64,000 bases of DNA from Amycolatopsis sp. WQ 127309 (GCF_023023025.1 NZ_CP095481.1:9313001-9377000); one strand, 5' to 3'. Shown: positions 52,918 to 60,936, counted from the stretch's first letter. Program-made: numbers and translations. The notes: generated by a model from the letters alone, not told the origin.

Positions 52918-53691
52918 ATGGCGCGGCGCACCGCGACGGCGGCGGGAGTGATCCTGTCGCATCTGGAGTTCGATCTCCTCTGGGAGGACCTGGGGCCGGG
53001 CGGGCCGCCGCCGTACCCGTTCGACGTGCCGGCGCACGGCGCCACCCACGCCGAGCGCGACGACCTGGGCGTGCGCGTCTTCGCCGGGCTCACCGAGGCC
53101 GGTCTCACCGACGGCGACGCCGTCGACCCGGGGCTGGCGGACCTGTTCGTGCTGCTCGGGGCGCCCGCGCTGAGCGTGGACGCGCTGGTGCTCGGCGAGG
53201 CGCCGTGGCGGCTGCTGGCCGCCGTCCGGGGCCCGGCCGGGGTACTGGCCGTGCTGGACGAGCGGGACCTGGTGCTGGAACCGATGCGTGCCGCCGACCT
53301 GGTGCCGGCGGTGACGCGCATGCTCGGTTCGCTGCCCCCGGGCCCCGGCGAGCAGCTCCGGTTGCCGCGCGCGGCGTACGCGACGGCGATGAACGCGTAC
53401 GCGCAGTCCGGATACGACGCGTTCGAACGAGCCCTGGGCGCCGCCGGGATCACCGGCCGGTCGATCCGTCCACTCGCGACACTCGTGACGGCGGAGCGCT
53501 ACGCCGCGGGCCAGCTCGCCGCGACCGGCCCGGCCGGCCGCACGCCGGTGCTGGCCTGGTTCGACACGGCGGCGGGCCGCTACGCCGTCACACCGGAGAA
53601 CGTCGGCGGCGAGCCGTGGGTGATGGTGACCCCCGCGGACGACGCCTGGTTCGCCGACCGCGTCACCCGCCTGACCGACGACGCCCGCTAG
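52918..53691 (+). CDS. EspG-family ESX secretion-associated chaperone
   Basis: A 257-residue protein. The EspG pattern is plain: VILSHLEFDLLWEDLGPGGPPPYPFDVPAHGATHAERDDL at the N-terminus, then VDALVLGE and a C-terminal GGRYAV/VTPAD-like part. EspG proteins are cytosolic chaperones for PE/PPE pairs and hand them to the ESX membrane complex. The neighbouring PE/PPE-like genes are its probable clients. ATG 52918 after GGGAAGGGGGA. No EccA-E genes are within the window. Confidence 0.9.
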   Translation: MARRTATAAGVILSHLEFDLLWEDLGPGGPPPYPFDVPAHGATHAERDDLGVRVFAGLTEAGLTDGDAVDPGLADLFVLLGAPALSVDALVLGEAPWRLLAAVRGPAGVLAVLDERDLVLEPMRAADLVPAVTRMLGSLPPGPGEQLRLPRAAYATAMNAYAQSGYDAFERALGAAGITGRSIRPLATLVTAERYAAGQLAATGPAGRTPVLAWFDTAAGRYAVTPENVGGEPWVMVTPADDAWFADRVTRLTDDAR

Positions 53692-53698
53692 CGGCTTG

Positions 53699-54085
53699 TC
53701 AGGTGGCCCAGGTCGCCGGGGCGAACGCGTCGTCGTCCCGGTCCAGCCGCGCCAGCCGGACGGGGCGCGTTTCCGGGCCCCACACGCGCTCGGCAGGCGA
53801 GGACTCGGGCAGCAGCTCGCCCAGCACCTCCCGCCCCTGCCGCAGCGCGTCGGTCGCGGCCTCGGCCGCCAGGCGCTTCACCACGGCCGCCAGCTCCCCT
53901 GGTGAGCGGTTCAGGGCCCACCGGTCGAACCGCAGGTCCACCAGGGACCCGTGCAGGTCCACTGCCAGCGAGACGCCGTCGGCGGCCGCGGCCGCGCGGA
54001 TCAGGGCCAGCCGGGCGCCGTAGCCCGGGTCGGGCGCCGCGAAGGCGTCGCCGGCCAGCTCCACGGCCGTGCGCTCGGCGCTCAC
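53699..54085 (-). CDS. YbaB/EbfC-like small protein (ESX-associated)
   Basis: A 128-residue protein. The middle (GVSLAVDLHGSLVDLRFDRWALNRSPGELAAVVKRLAAEAATDALRQGREVLGE) follows the YbaB/EbfC nucleoid-protein pattern of a beta-hairpin plus a long helix. In actinobacterial ESX loci such proteins recur, usually beside EspG or WXG genes. It starts by GTGA overlap with the stop of the 54082 gene, so it is last in the hydrolase operon. Confidence 0.6.
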   Translation of the reverse strand: MSAERTAVELAGDAFAAPDPGYGARLALIRAAAAADGVSLAVDLHGSLVDLRFDRWALNRSPGELAAVVKRLAAEAATDALRQGREVLGELLPESSPAERVWGPETRPVRLARLDRDDDAFAPATWAT

Positions 54086-54351
54086 TGGGCTCGCCAGCTC
54101 TCGGGCGTCGTCTCTTCCGCCGGCTCCCCGGGCGCGCTCAGGCCGAGCGCGTCCAGGTCGCCGTCCGGCAGGGTGTGCAGGAGCGACGCCGTGGCGCGAG
54201 CGGACGCCGCCGCCGTGAGCAGCAGGATGCGGCGGGCCAGCTCGTCCGGCTCGAGGCGGAGCGCCGACGCCTCCAGCGTCAGCTCCTGCAGCGCGCCGCC
54301 GGGCGCCACCTCGACGGCGACCGTCCGGTCGGCGGCTTTTCCGGTAATCAC
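54082..54351 (-). CDS. Short YbaB-like hypothetical protein
   Basis: An 89-residue protein (AADRTVAVEVAPGGALQELTLEASALRLEPDELARRILLLTAAASARATASLLHTL). A beta-hairpin and a long helix resemble a minimal YbaB fold, weakly. GTG 54351 overlaps the CHAP gene stop and its own stop overlaps the next GTG, so four genes from 56124 to 53699 are strictly coupled. Confidence 0.55.
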   Translation of the reverse strand: MITGKAADRTVAVEVAPGGALQELTLEASALRLEPDELARRILLLTAAASARATASLLHTLPDGDLDALGLSAPGEPAEETTPESWRAQ

Positions 54352-55388
54352 GGGTGGACCCCTCCGTAGAACGTCGACGACGAGAGCGTGTGCGTGTTGC
54401 GGCGGACCGCGTCCCCGGAGTTGCCCTCGATCATCGTGACCTTGTCGCCCTCGACCTTCTCGACGATGCCGATGTGCGTGCTCGTCGTGGTGTTCTGCGG
54501 GCCGGTGCCGAAGATCAGCACGTCACCCGGGCGCGCGTCGTGCAGCGAGTTCTTGCCGTACGCGTGCCCGTTCTCCTGGCCCCAGTGGTAGACGTCGCCG
54601 CTGAAGGGCAGGATCGGGATCTTCACCCCGGCCTTGCGCCACATCGCCGTCGCGAACGACGAGCACCACGCGGCGGTCGGCCCGTACGGGTTCTTGTTGC
54701 TGCCCGGCGGGTTCTCCCGGACGCCCAGCTGCGTGCGCGCCGCGTGCACGACATCCTTGCCCTTGGCGGACGCCTTGCTCGTGCCGCCACCGTGGGGCTT
54801 CTTGGCGTGCGTGGCCTCGGTTTTGGCCACGGCCTTGTCCATGACGCCGTCGTGCGTCAGGTCCTTCTGCAACGTGTGCAGCTTCTTCGCCGCCGCCTTG
54901 AGCTCGGCGTCGACGTGCCGCAGGGTCGACGCCGACTGCCGCGTGTAGTGCGGCGCGAGGTCGGCGGCGTGCCCGACGGCCCGCATCAGCGCGGCCTGCG
55001 TCCCGGCGGTGGTGCCGGCGTCGAGGAGCTGCTTGGCCTTGGCGGTGTACTCGTCGACGAGCCGCTGCACGGCCGTGTGCCCGCTGTCCACTGTGGACGC
55101 GATGTGCGCGACGATCTTCTCGGCCGCCGCCCCCGCGGTGCCGGTCACCTTCAGCTCCTTCGTCAGCTTCGCGCTGTTGTGCTTGAAGCCGTCGGAACCG
55201 TGGCCGTCCCAGTGACCCAGGACGGTGGTGCTTTCCTTGTGGTAGGCGGCGTGCTGCTCGTCCAGCGACGAGGCCACCCGGTTGAGCGCGTACTCGGCGC
55301 GGACGGCGTCCTCCGCCTTCCCGGCGAGCTTGTTGCGGTGCGCGATGAGGTCTTTCGCGAACGAGTGCGCGAGCGCGGTCGTGTCCAT
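54348..55388 (-). CDS. WXG-like protein with C-terminal CHAP amidase/endopeptidase domain
   Basis: A 346-residue protein. The N-terminal ~110 residues form a WXG-like hairpin (VLGHWDGHGSDGF) without a signal peptide, followed by a further helical region. The CHAP domain (about 215-346) has the catalytic Cys242 in AAWCSSFATAMWRKAG and the His in STHIGIVEKV. It is expected to cut peptidoglycan peptide bonds after type VII export. ATG 55388 is one base after the upstream stop (TGA-C-ATG). Confidence 0.88.
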   Translation of the reverse strand: MDTTALAHSFAKDLIAHRNKLAGKAEDAVRAEYALNRVASSLDEQHAAYHKESTTVLGHWDGHGSDGFKHNSAKLTKELKVTGTAGAAAEKIVAHIASTVDSGHTAVQRLVDEYTAKAKQLLDAGTTAGTQAALMRAVGHAADLAPHYTRQSASTLRHVDAELKAAAKKLHTLQKDLTHDGVMDKAVAKTEATHAKKPHGGGTSKASAKGKDVVHAARTQLGVRENPPGSNKNPYGPTAAWCSSFATAMWRKAGVKIPILPFSGDVYHWGQENGHAYGKNSLHDARPGDVLIFGTGPQNTTTSTHIGIVEKVEGDKVTMIEGNSGDAVRRNTHTLSSSTFYGGVHP

Positions 55389-55389
55389 G

Positions 55390-56124
55390 TCAGCTCCGTC
55401 GGGCGTGTTCGTCGAGGGCGGCGGCGGTGGCCGTCTCGTGGTCGCGGTAGGACTTGGCGGCCTTCTGCGCGGCGGTGGCCAGCCCGGTGGCGTGCGTGCC
55501 GACGCCCTTGACCTGCTTCTGCAGCGCCAGCCCGAAGCCGGCGAGCGCGTCGGCGAAGCCGGACTCCTTGCCGATCTTGCCGAAGCTGTCCCCGGCGATG
55601 TCGCGGACGTCGCCCAGGTGCCCCGCCGCGCCGCCGAGGGCGTCGGAGACGCTGTGGGTGCGCTTGACGTAGGCGTGCAGCACGGTGTCGTCGACCCGGA
55701 GCGCACCGCTCGGCGTGCTCCCGGACTTCCCGGGCGACGGCTTGCCGTGGTGCTTCGTGACGTCCTGGGCGGCCTTGCGCGCCGCGGTCAGGTGGTCCTT
55801 GTAGGCGCCGTTCGTGTACGTCGACCAGGGCGTGAAGTCCTTGCCGTCGCCGGAGATGTCCTTCGCGACCCGGGCGTTGGTGTCCGGGTCGAACAGCGCG
55901 TCGTTCGACTTCAGGTGGTACTGGTGGCGCCGGTCCGGGCCGAGCGCGCCCAGCATGTTGATCTGCCAGAGGCCGTAGGAGTTGTCCGGCGGGGTGCCGT
56001 TGTGCGCGGTCGTGCGGCCGCCGGACTCGGCCAGCGCGACGGCGACCGCGGTGGTCAGGCCCTGGCCGCGGAACCCGGCGTCGTAGGCGTGCCGGGCGAT
56101 CTGCTCGGCGCTCAGCTTCGTCAT
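55390..56124 (-). CDS. Transglycosylase/lysozyme-like protein with C-terminal WXG-type helices
   Basis: A 244-residue protein. Residues 8-100 form an SLT/lysozyme-like domain with the putative catalytic Glu33 in VALAESGGRTTAHNG and the family motif NSYGLWQINM. The C-terminal ~110 residues are helical (ALGGAAGHLGDVRDIAGDSFGKIG ... GFGLALQKQVKGVGTHATGLATAAQKAAKSYRDHETATAAALDEH), like an ESX helical module. No signal peptide. It is coupled to the CHAP gene, so glycan-cleaving and peptide-cleaving enzymes are made together. Confidence 0.85.
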   Translation of the reverse strand: MTKLSAEQIARHAYDAGFRGQGLTTAVAVALAESGGRTTAHNGTPPDNSYGLWQINMLGALGPDRRHQYHLKSNDALFDPDTNARVAKDISGDGKDFTPWSTYTNGAYKDHLTAARKAAQDVTKHHGKPSPGKSGSTPSGALRVDDTVLHAYVKRTHSVSDALGGAAGHLGDVRDIAGDSFGKIGKESGFADALAGFGLALQKQVKGVGTHATGLATAAQKAAKSYRDHETATAAALDEHARRS

Positions 56125-56261
56125 GGTTCGACCTTGACCGTCCGGGTACCCGTCGCGGTAGCCGCGCTGCACGCAGGGACACGCCCGTTGCACGCCCGGC
56201 TCAACCTTTCGGCCCGCTCGGACGTACTGAACTGCGGACGCACGACACGAGGAGACGATGG

Positions 56262-56774
56262 ATGCGCAGCACGCGGGCGGTGGCCCTCCTGGGGTTCCTG
56301 CTGGTCACGGCGGCTTGTGCCGCGCCGCGGGAGACGACGCCCAGCCTGATCGCGGAGCCGTCGACGCTCCCGCCGACCACGTCGGCGACGCCGACCCCCA
56401 CACCCACTCCGGCACCGCCGCCCGCGCCGCCGTGCGACGTCAAGACCGGCGCGTGCGTGAGCCTGTCGCAGCACCTGGCGTGGCTGCTGCGTGACGGCCA
56501 GGTGGTGCGCGGCCCGGTCCCGGCCGGGTTCGGGCCGCCCGACCAGGCGACGCCGGCCGGGTCGTTCCACGTCGTCTGGAAGGACCGGGACCACCACAGC
56601 AGCATCTACGGGACGAACATGCCCAACTCGGTGTTCTTCGCCGCCGGCGGCATCGCGTTCCACGCCGGGCCGCTGGACGCGCCGTCGCACGGCTGCGTGC
56701 ACCTGTCCGACGCCGACTCGGCGGCGTTCTTCGACGGCCTCGGCGTCGGCGACGCGGTGCAGGTCCGGGCCTGA
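56262..56774 (+). CDS. L,D-transpeptidase (YkuD) lipoprotein
   Basis: A 170-residue protein. The lipoprotein signal ends LVTAAC, followed by a Pro/Thr linker (residues 30-57). The YkuD domain has HAGPLDAPSHGCVHLSDAD with catalytic Cys145 and upstream His. L,D-transpeptidases make 3-3 crosslinks or anchor proteins to peptidoglycan; the domain here is short and lacks an Ig-like N-module. ATG 56262 follows GGAGA. It diverges from the transglycosylase operon, consistent with a cell-wall theme. Confidence 0.88.
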   Translation: MRSTRAVALLGFLLVTAACAAPRETTPSLIAEPSTLPPTTSATPTPTPTPAPPPAPPCDVKTGACVSLSQHLAWLLRDGQVVRGPVPAGFGPPDQATPAGSFHVVWKDRDHHSSIYGTNMPNSVFFAAGGIAFHAGPLDAPSHGCVHLSDADSAAFFDGLGVGDAVQVRA

Positions 56775-56793
56775 TCCCCGGGTACGGTGATCC

Positions 56794-57576
56794 GTGCCCG
56801 ACACCTCCCACGCCTCCCACGCCGACGTCGTCTCGAAGCTGCGCGCCGCCGGGTGCGTGTTCGCCGAGGACGAAGCGGACCTGCTCCTCGCCGCCGCGAC
56901 GACGTCCGCCGAGCTCGAGTCGCTGGTCGAACGCCGGGTCGCCGGCCTGCCGCTGGAGCACCTGCTCGGCTGGGCGGAGTTCCACGGCCTGCGGATCACC
57001 GTGGCGCCCGGGGTGTTCGTGCCGCGGCACCGCACGGAGTTCCTGGTCGACGTCGCCGTCTCGCTGGCCCCGCCGGACCCGGTCGTGCTCGACCTGTGCT
57101 GCGGGTCCGGCGCGCTCGGGACCGCGTTCGCCTCGCTGCTCTCCCCCGGTGAGCTGCACGCGGCCGACGTCGAACCGGCGGCCGTCGAGTGCGCCCGCGT
57201 CAACGTGCCCGGCGCGGTGTACCTGGGCGACCTCTACGACGCCCTGCCGGATTCCCTGCGCGGCCGCGTCGACGTGCTCCTGGCGAACGTGCCGTACGTG
57301 CCGTCGGACGCCGTCGCGACCATGCCGCCGGAGGCGCGGCTGCACGAACCGCTGACCGCGCTCGACGGCGGCGCGGACGGGCTCGACCTCGCCCGCCGGG
57401 TCGCCGCGGGCGCTCCGGGCTGGCTCGCTCCGGGCGGCGTGCTGCTGATCGAATCGAGCGAGCGGCAGGCCCCGGTCGCCGGGGAAATCTTCGCCGCGGC
57501 CGGACTGTCACCGCGGGTACACAATTCCGCGGAACTCGGTGCCACCGTCGTGAGCGGAACCGCCTCGATCGTGTGA
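56794..57576 (+). CDS. PrmC-related protein N5-glutamine methyltransferase (putative)
   Basis: A 260-residue SAM methyltransferase. SAM motif I is VVLDLCCGSGALGTAFA (near residue 92). The HemK/PrmC catalytic NPPY is replaced by NVPYVPSDAVATMPPEAR. That variant belongs to the second, PrmC-like family of actinobacteria rather than the release-factor enzyme itself. The ARG/LEHLLGWAEFHGL N-lobe is conserved. GTG 56794 lies 19 bp after the transpeptidase stop. Target protein unknown. Confidence 0.85.
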   Translation: MPDTSHASHADVVSKLRAAGCVFAEDEADLLLAAATTSAELESLVERRVAGLPLEHLLGWAEFHGLRITVAPGVFVPRHRTEFLVDVAVSLAPPDPVVLDLCCGSGALGTAFASLLSPGELHAADVEPAAVECARVNVPGAVYLGDLYDALPDSLRGRVDVLLANVPYVPSDAVATMPPEARLHEPLTALDGGADGLDLARRVAAGAPGWLAPGGVLLIESSERQAPVAGEIFAAAGLSPRVHNSAELGATVVSGTASIV

Positions 57577-57677
57577 GTGGCTGGTGAGGCAACACTTTCC
57601 GTTCACTCCTTCGTCGGAGTGACCCCGCTGATCGGGCCGCGCTAGCGTGGCAGCCCGGATCCGCGGAAGGGGGAGTA

Positions 57678-58934
57678 ATGCCTTTCAGAACACGGCTCTT
57701 CGGTTCACTGGGAATTGCCACCATCCTTTTCTCGAGCATTTCGGCGACCGCCTCCGCGGCACCCGATCGGGCGGTCGGCGTCTTCCGCGCGATCCCGGTG
57801 GCCGCCGCGGAAGCACCCCGGCAGCTGTCCGGTCCCGACCAGAACACCCCGGCGCCCGTGACGTTCGACGAGTGCCGCAAGGACATCAAGAACGGCTACT
57901 GGACGAAGAACCGGTTCGCCGGCTGCACCATCACGGACATGGCCTACCAGCGTTACGCCTGCCCGGAAGCGGGCTGCGCCGTCATCGGCGCGGCGTGGGC
58001 CCGGGTCATCTCGACCAGCAACCTGCTGCCCGCGCAACGGCGCCTCGAAGTCGCGACGCGGATGGTCGGCTGGTCGCTGTCCGGCGTGGTCACCGACGCG
58101 ATGAAGTTCGGCGTCTCGATGAGCTGCGGACCGCGCTACACCACCGGCACCGCGCACTGCGACACCGCGAGCGCGCAGGTGCTCAAGAGCGTCGCCGACT
58201 GGCGCGCGCAGTCCGACGAGACGCGTGTGTTCACCTTGGAGGGCACCGATCCCGCGTCCCCCGCCGACTCGCCGCCGGTGCGGGCGGAGCAGCGCACCTG
58301 GTACGTCGGCGAGCGGCACCTGGTCGCCGAGGACACCGGCGGCCGCACCACGCTGGTGACCGGCGCGCACAGCGCGTACCTCCGCTGCGACGTCGCCCGC
58401 CTGCTGGACCCGGCGTACGCGGCCGGCAGCGACTGCGCGTTCGGCTTCCAGCCGCTCTACGTCCTGGACAACGCGGCGACGTCCGGCTTCCCGGCGTCGG
58501 CCGCGCTGGTCCGGACCGCGATGACCGGCTTCCCGACCACCTACCCGGGTCTCCGGCAGGGCCACTTCGTCCCGGGCAACCCCGGCTACCAGGGCACCGG
58601 CGCGAGCCGGACGTACCCGATCACGCGGCTGCACCACGACACCGCGGCCCAGGCCGCCCATCGCGCGACCGCCGAGCAGGCCTGCGCCCAGCGCTGGGGC
58701 CCGGGTTACGCGAACCGGCCGGACGGGCTGGTCAACACGTGTGCGGTCTACCCGTTCGACACCACCTACGACGGCGCGACGCTGCCTGCGCCGGGCGTCG
58801 AGCGGGGGCCGTCCTACGCGGTCCAGCCGGTGCTGGACACGGACTACCAGGCGCTGCTGGCGAGCGTCCGGCAGTTCGTCGTCGCGAACCACCTCCTCGA
58901 CGGGGACGGGTACTGGGTCTACCCGTACGCGTGA
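57678..58934 (+). CDS. Secreted protein with NucA/NucB-like C-terminal domain
   Basis: A 418-residue exported protein with a signal peptide (residues 1-28, ending SATASAAP). About eight Cys residues are spread along it. From about residue 320 the pattern AEQACAQRWGPGYANRPDGLVNTCAVYPFDTTYDGA resembles the NucA/NucB deoxyribonuclease domain of actinobacterial secreted proteins, whose active motif is C-D-E-Y-P-F. Here the Asp-Glu are Ala-Val, so nuclease activity is doubtful. ATG 57678 follows GAAGGGGGAG. It stands alone. Confidence 0.65.
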   Translation: MPFRTRLFGSLGIATILFSSISATASAAPDRAVGVFRAIPVAAAEAPRQLSGPDQNTPAPVTFDECRKDIKNGYWTKNRFAGCTITDMAYQRYACPEAGCAVIGAAWARVISTSNLLPAQRRLEVATRMVGWSLSGVVTDAMKFGVSMSCGPRYTTGTAHCDTASAQVLKSVADWRAQSDETRVFTLEGTDPASPADSPPVRAEQRTWYVGERHLVAEDTGGRTTLVTGAHSAYLRCDVARLLDPAYAAGSDCAFGFQPLYVLDNAATSGFPASAALVRTAMTGFPTTYPGLRQGHFVPGNPGYQGTGASRTYPITRLHHDTAAQAAHRATAEQACAQRWGPGYANRPDGLVNTCAVYPFDTTYDGATLPAPGVERGPSYAVQPVLDTDYQALLASVRQFVVANHLLDGDGYWVYPYA

Positions 58935-58979
58935 CAAGATCGGGTCTCACGTTTCCCGCGTCCGGCGCGTCTACTAGGT

Positions 58980-59462
58980 GTGATCGTGAAACCGTTCGAG
59001 CAAGTCGTGGCCGAGCACGGGCCGATGGTCCTCCGGGTCTGCCGGGCCGTGCTCGGGCCGGCGGACGCCGAAGACGCCTGGTCGGAAACCTTCCTCTCGG
59101 CGCTCAAGGCGTACCCGGACCTGCCGCCTGACGCCAACGTCCAGGCGTGGCTCGTCACGATCGCGCACCGCAAGGCCGTCGACGTCACCCGGGCCCAGGC
59201 GCGCGGCCCGGTCCCGGTCGGCGACGTCCCGGATCGGCCCGGCCGTGCCGCGGAGTGGGACGGCGACCTGTGGAACGCGCTGGCGAAGCTGCCGGATAAG
59301 CAGCGCGCCGCCGTCGCCTACCACTACCTGGCCGGGCTGCCCTACCGCGACATCGCGGAGATCATCGGGGGCAGCACGGACGCCGCCCGGCGGGCGGCCG
59401 CCGACGGCGTCAAGGCCCTGCGGGTCACCTATCCGGCGAGCTTGGAAGGAGCGCACTCATGA
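58980..59462 (+). CDS. Small RNA polymerase ECF-type sigma factor
   Basis: A 160-residue protein. Region 2 is AEDAWSETFLSALKAYPDLP and region 4 LPDKQRAAVAYHYLAGLPYRDIAEIIGGSTDAARRAAADGVKAL. It has no extra C-terminal domain and no anti-sigma gene beside it. Its stop overlaps the ATG of an alkylguanine methyltransferase gene (ATGA), a pairing that suggests it serves DNA-damage or alkylation response. GTG 58980 or GTG 58986 are both possible starts. Confidence 0.88.
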   Translation: MIVKPFEQVVAEHGPMVLRVCRAVLGPADAEDAWSETFLSALKAYPDLPPDANVQAWLVTIAHRKAVDVTRAQARGPVPVGDVPDRPGRAAEWDGDLWNALAKLPDKQRAAVAYHYLAGLPYRDIAEIIGGSTDAARRAAADGVKALRVTYPASLEGAHS

Positions 59463-60058
59463 GTGACATCTTCATGACGTACCCCGGGGCGGGCTACGAA
59501 GTCGTGCCGCACCACATGCACGAGCGGCTGTCCGCCGCCGCCGAGCGCGAGGGCCTGCTGGACCTCGCCTACCGCACCCTCGACTCCCCGGTCGGCCCGT
59601 TGCTGCTGGCCGCGACCGAGCGGGGTCTGGTCAAGGTGGCCTTCGACCGCCAGGACCACGACGCCGTGCTGGCCGAGCTGGCCGAGATCGTGAGCCCGCG
59701 GATCCTGCGTGCCCCCGCCCGTCTCGACGCCGTCACCCGCCAGCTCGACGAGTACTTCACCGGTGGCCGGCAAACCTTCGACGTGGCCCTGGACTTCCGG
59801 CTGGCCCACGGGTTCCGGCTCTCGGTCCTGGAGCACCTGCCCGAGATCGGCTACGGCCACACCGAGAGCTACGCCCAGGTCGCCACGGCCGCGGGCAGCC
59901 CGAAGGCGGTCCGCGCGGTGGGCACGGCGTGCGCCCGCAACCCGCTGCCGGTGGTGGTCCCCTGCCACCGCGTCGTCCGCTCCGACGGCTCGTACGGCCA
60001 GTACGCCGGCGGCGAGGAGGCCAAGCGGGTCCTGCTCGACCTGGAAGCCGCGGTCTGA
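59459..60058 (+). CDS. Methylated-DNA-protein cysteine methyltransferase (Ogt/MGMT)
   Basis: A 199-residue protein. The active-site loop PVVVPCHRVVRSDGSYGQYAGG contains Cys169, which takes the alkyl group from O6-alkylguanine in a single-turnover reaction. The arginine-finger helix region is YGHTESYAQVATAAGSPKAVRAVGTACARNP. N-terminal residues 1-35 are longer than usual. Coupled to the sigma factor gene. A second MGMT gene lies at 62024. Confidence 0.94.
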   Translation: MSDIFMTYPGAGYEVVPHHMHERLSAAAEREGLLDLAYRTLDSPVGPLLLAATERGLVKVAFDRQDHDAVLAELAEIVSPRILRAPARLDAVTRQLDEYFTGGRQTFDVALDFRLAHGFRLSVLEHLPEIGYGHTESYAQVATAAGSPKAVRAVGTACARNPLPVVVPCHRVVRSDGSYGQYAGGEEAKRVLLDLEAAV

Positions 60059-60075
60059 GCTTGCGAGTTCCGTCC

Positions 60076-60290
60076 CTGAACGCGTCACCTCGGCCGACTC
60101 GACCTCGGTGGCCACCGAGGTCGACGACTACGGCTGCGCGTTGCCGCTGCGGCTGCTGCTCAGCCCTCCGGAATGCGCGAAGCTCGTCGCGGTGGCGACC
60201 GCGGTGGCGACCGGAACAGCCATCACGCGACGTAAGGCAGAACAGCAGCCAGCATCGCCCGCGGTGAGACGTAGTGAAACCCGATCGTAG
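60076..60290 (+). pseudogene. Truncated copy A of the oxygenase 5' region
   Basis: The sequence translates as ERVTSADSTSVATEVDDYGCALPLRLLLSPPECAKLVAV, corresponding to codons 5 to about 42 of the oxygenase gene at 60937. It then leaves homology and reaches a stop at 60288-60290. No start codon or promoter is left. It begins 18 bp after the ogt stop. First of three truncated copies in tandem. Confidence 0.75.
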
Positions 60291-60344
60291 CGACCCGCGC
60301 TCGTCGAAACCCGGGCACCACGCCAGGACCGGTAGTGCCCAAGT

Positions 60345-60593
60345 GCAAACGCCTCGGCCGGCTCGGCCTCGGTGGCCACCGAGGCCGACGACTTCGGCTG
60401 CGCGTCGCGGCCGCGGCTGCTCGGCCCTCCGGAATGCGCGAAGCTCGTCGCGGTGTCGGCCGCTCCCGGCACCGCGTTGGTTATTGCGGGGTGTCGACCG
60501 GACGCCCCGTCGGCGCGATACCGGTGGCGCCCCAAGCGCAAAACAGCCGATCACCCGACCTCACGTTTCACCCGGCCCACGCGCCTACCAGAT
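60345..60593 (+). pseudogene. Truncated copy B of the oxygenase 5' region, followed by a duplicated promoter segment
   Basis: The segment around 60367 encodes VATEADDFGCASRPRLLGPPECAKLVAV and then runs into GTGTCGGCCGCTCCCGGCACC (60453 on), a piece of the 21-bp repeat family. From about 60537 the sequence is a copy of the region just upstream of the intact oxygenase gene (GCCGATCACCCG, CACGTTTCACCCGGCCC). The frame stays open through copy C to 60815. Confidence 0.7.
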
Positions 60594-60815
60594 ATGAGCA
60601 CCTTCGAGAAGCGCGTCACCTCGGTCGGCTGGGCCTCGGTGGCCACCGAGATCGACTACTACCGCTGCCCGTTGCCGCCGCAGCTGCTCACCCCTCCGGA
60701 ATGCGCGACACTCATCGCGGTGTCGGCCGCTCCCCGCACCGCGTTGGCTATCGGGGGGTCCCGGGCCGCCTCGTCAGCCGCGGTGGCGACCGGAACAGCC
60801 ACCACGGCGGCGTAA
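60594..60815 (+). pseudogene. Truncated copy C: 73-codon ORF sharing the oxygenase start
   Basis: From ATG 60594 it encodes MSTFEKRVTSVGWASVATEI and then YYRCPLPPQLLTPPECATLIAVSAAP, matching the first ~42 residues of the intact oxygenase. It continues into repeat-derived Ala/Gly-rich residues and stops at 60813-60815. It has its own copy of the upstream promoter-like segment, but TATAAGAT is changed to TACCAGAT. If translated it would give a 73-residue peptide without catalytic residues. Confidence 0.75.
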
Positions 60816-60919
60816 GGCAGAACAGCAGCCGGCGTCGCCCGCGGCGGCCACCAGTGCCGCGATACCGGTGGCACCCAAGCGCACAACAGCCGATCACCCG
60901 ATCTCACGTTTCACCCGGC

Positions 60920-60936
60920 CCGCGCGTCTATAAGAT
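60920..60936 (+). promoter_or_regulatory. Probable leaderless promoter -10 of the oxygenase gene
   Basis: TATAAGAT directly abuts ATG 60937 (60929-60936), with TTTCACC about 20 bp further upstream. A -10 box this close to the start, and no ribosome-binding site, imply transcription beginning at or near the A of the ATG. Copy C has the altered TACCAGAT at the same place. Confidence 0.55.

Larger units (their letters stand above)
60059..60936. repeat. Tandem array of partial oxygenase-gene copies with interspersed 21-bp-family repeats
   Basis: The 17-mer CCTCGGTGGCCACCGAG occurs at 60103, 60367, 60634 and, in the intact gene, 60977. Spacings are 264, 267 and 343 bp. Between copies are repeated segments GGTGGCGACCGGAACAGCC, AAGGCAGAACAGCAGCC and AACAGCCGATCACCCGA. 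GTGTCGGCCGCTCC(C/CC) pieces (60453, 60720) link it to the array at 19085. No complete gene lies in the region. Confidence 0.85.

Noticed and set aside
48297..56124. Complete type VII secretion system
   Set aside because: No EccB, EccC, EccD, EccE or mycosin-like gene is present. Only substrates, EspG and associated proteins are found.
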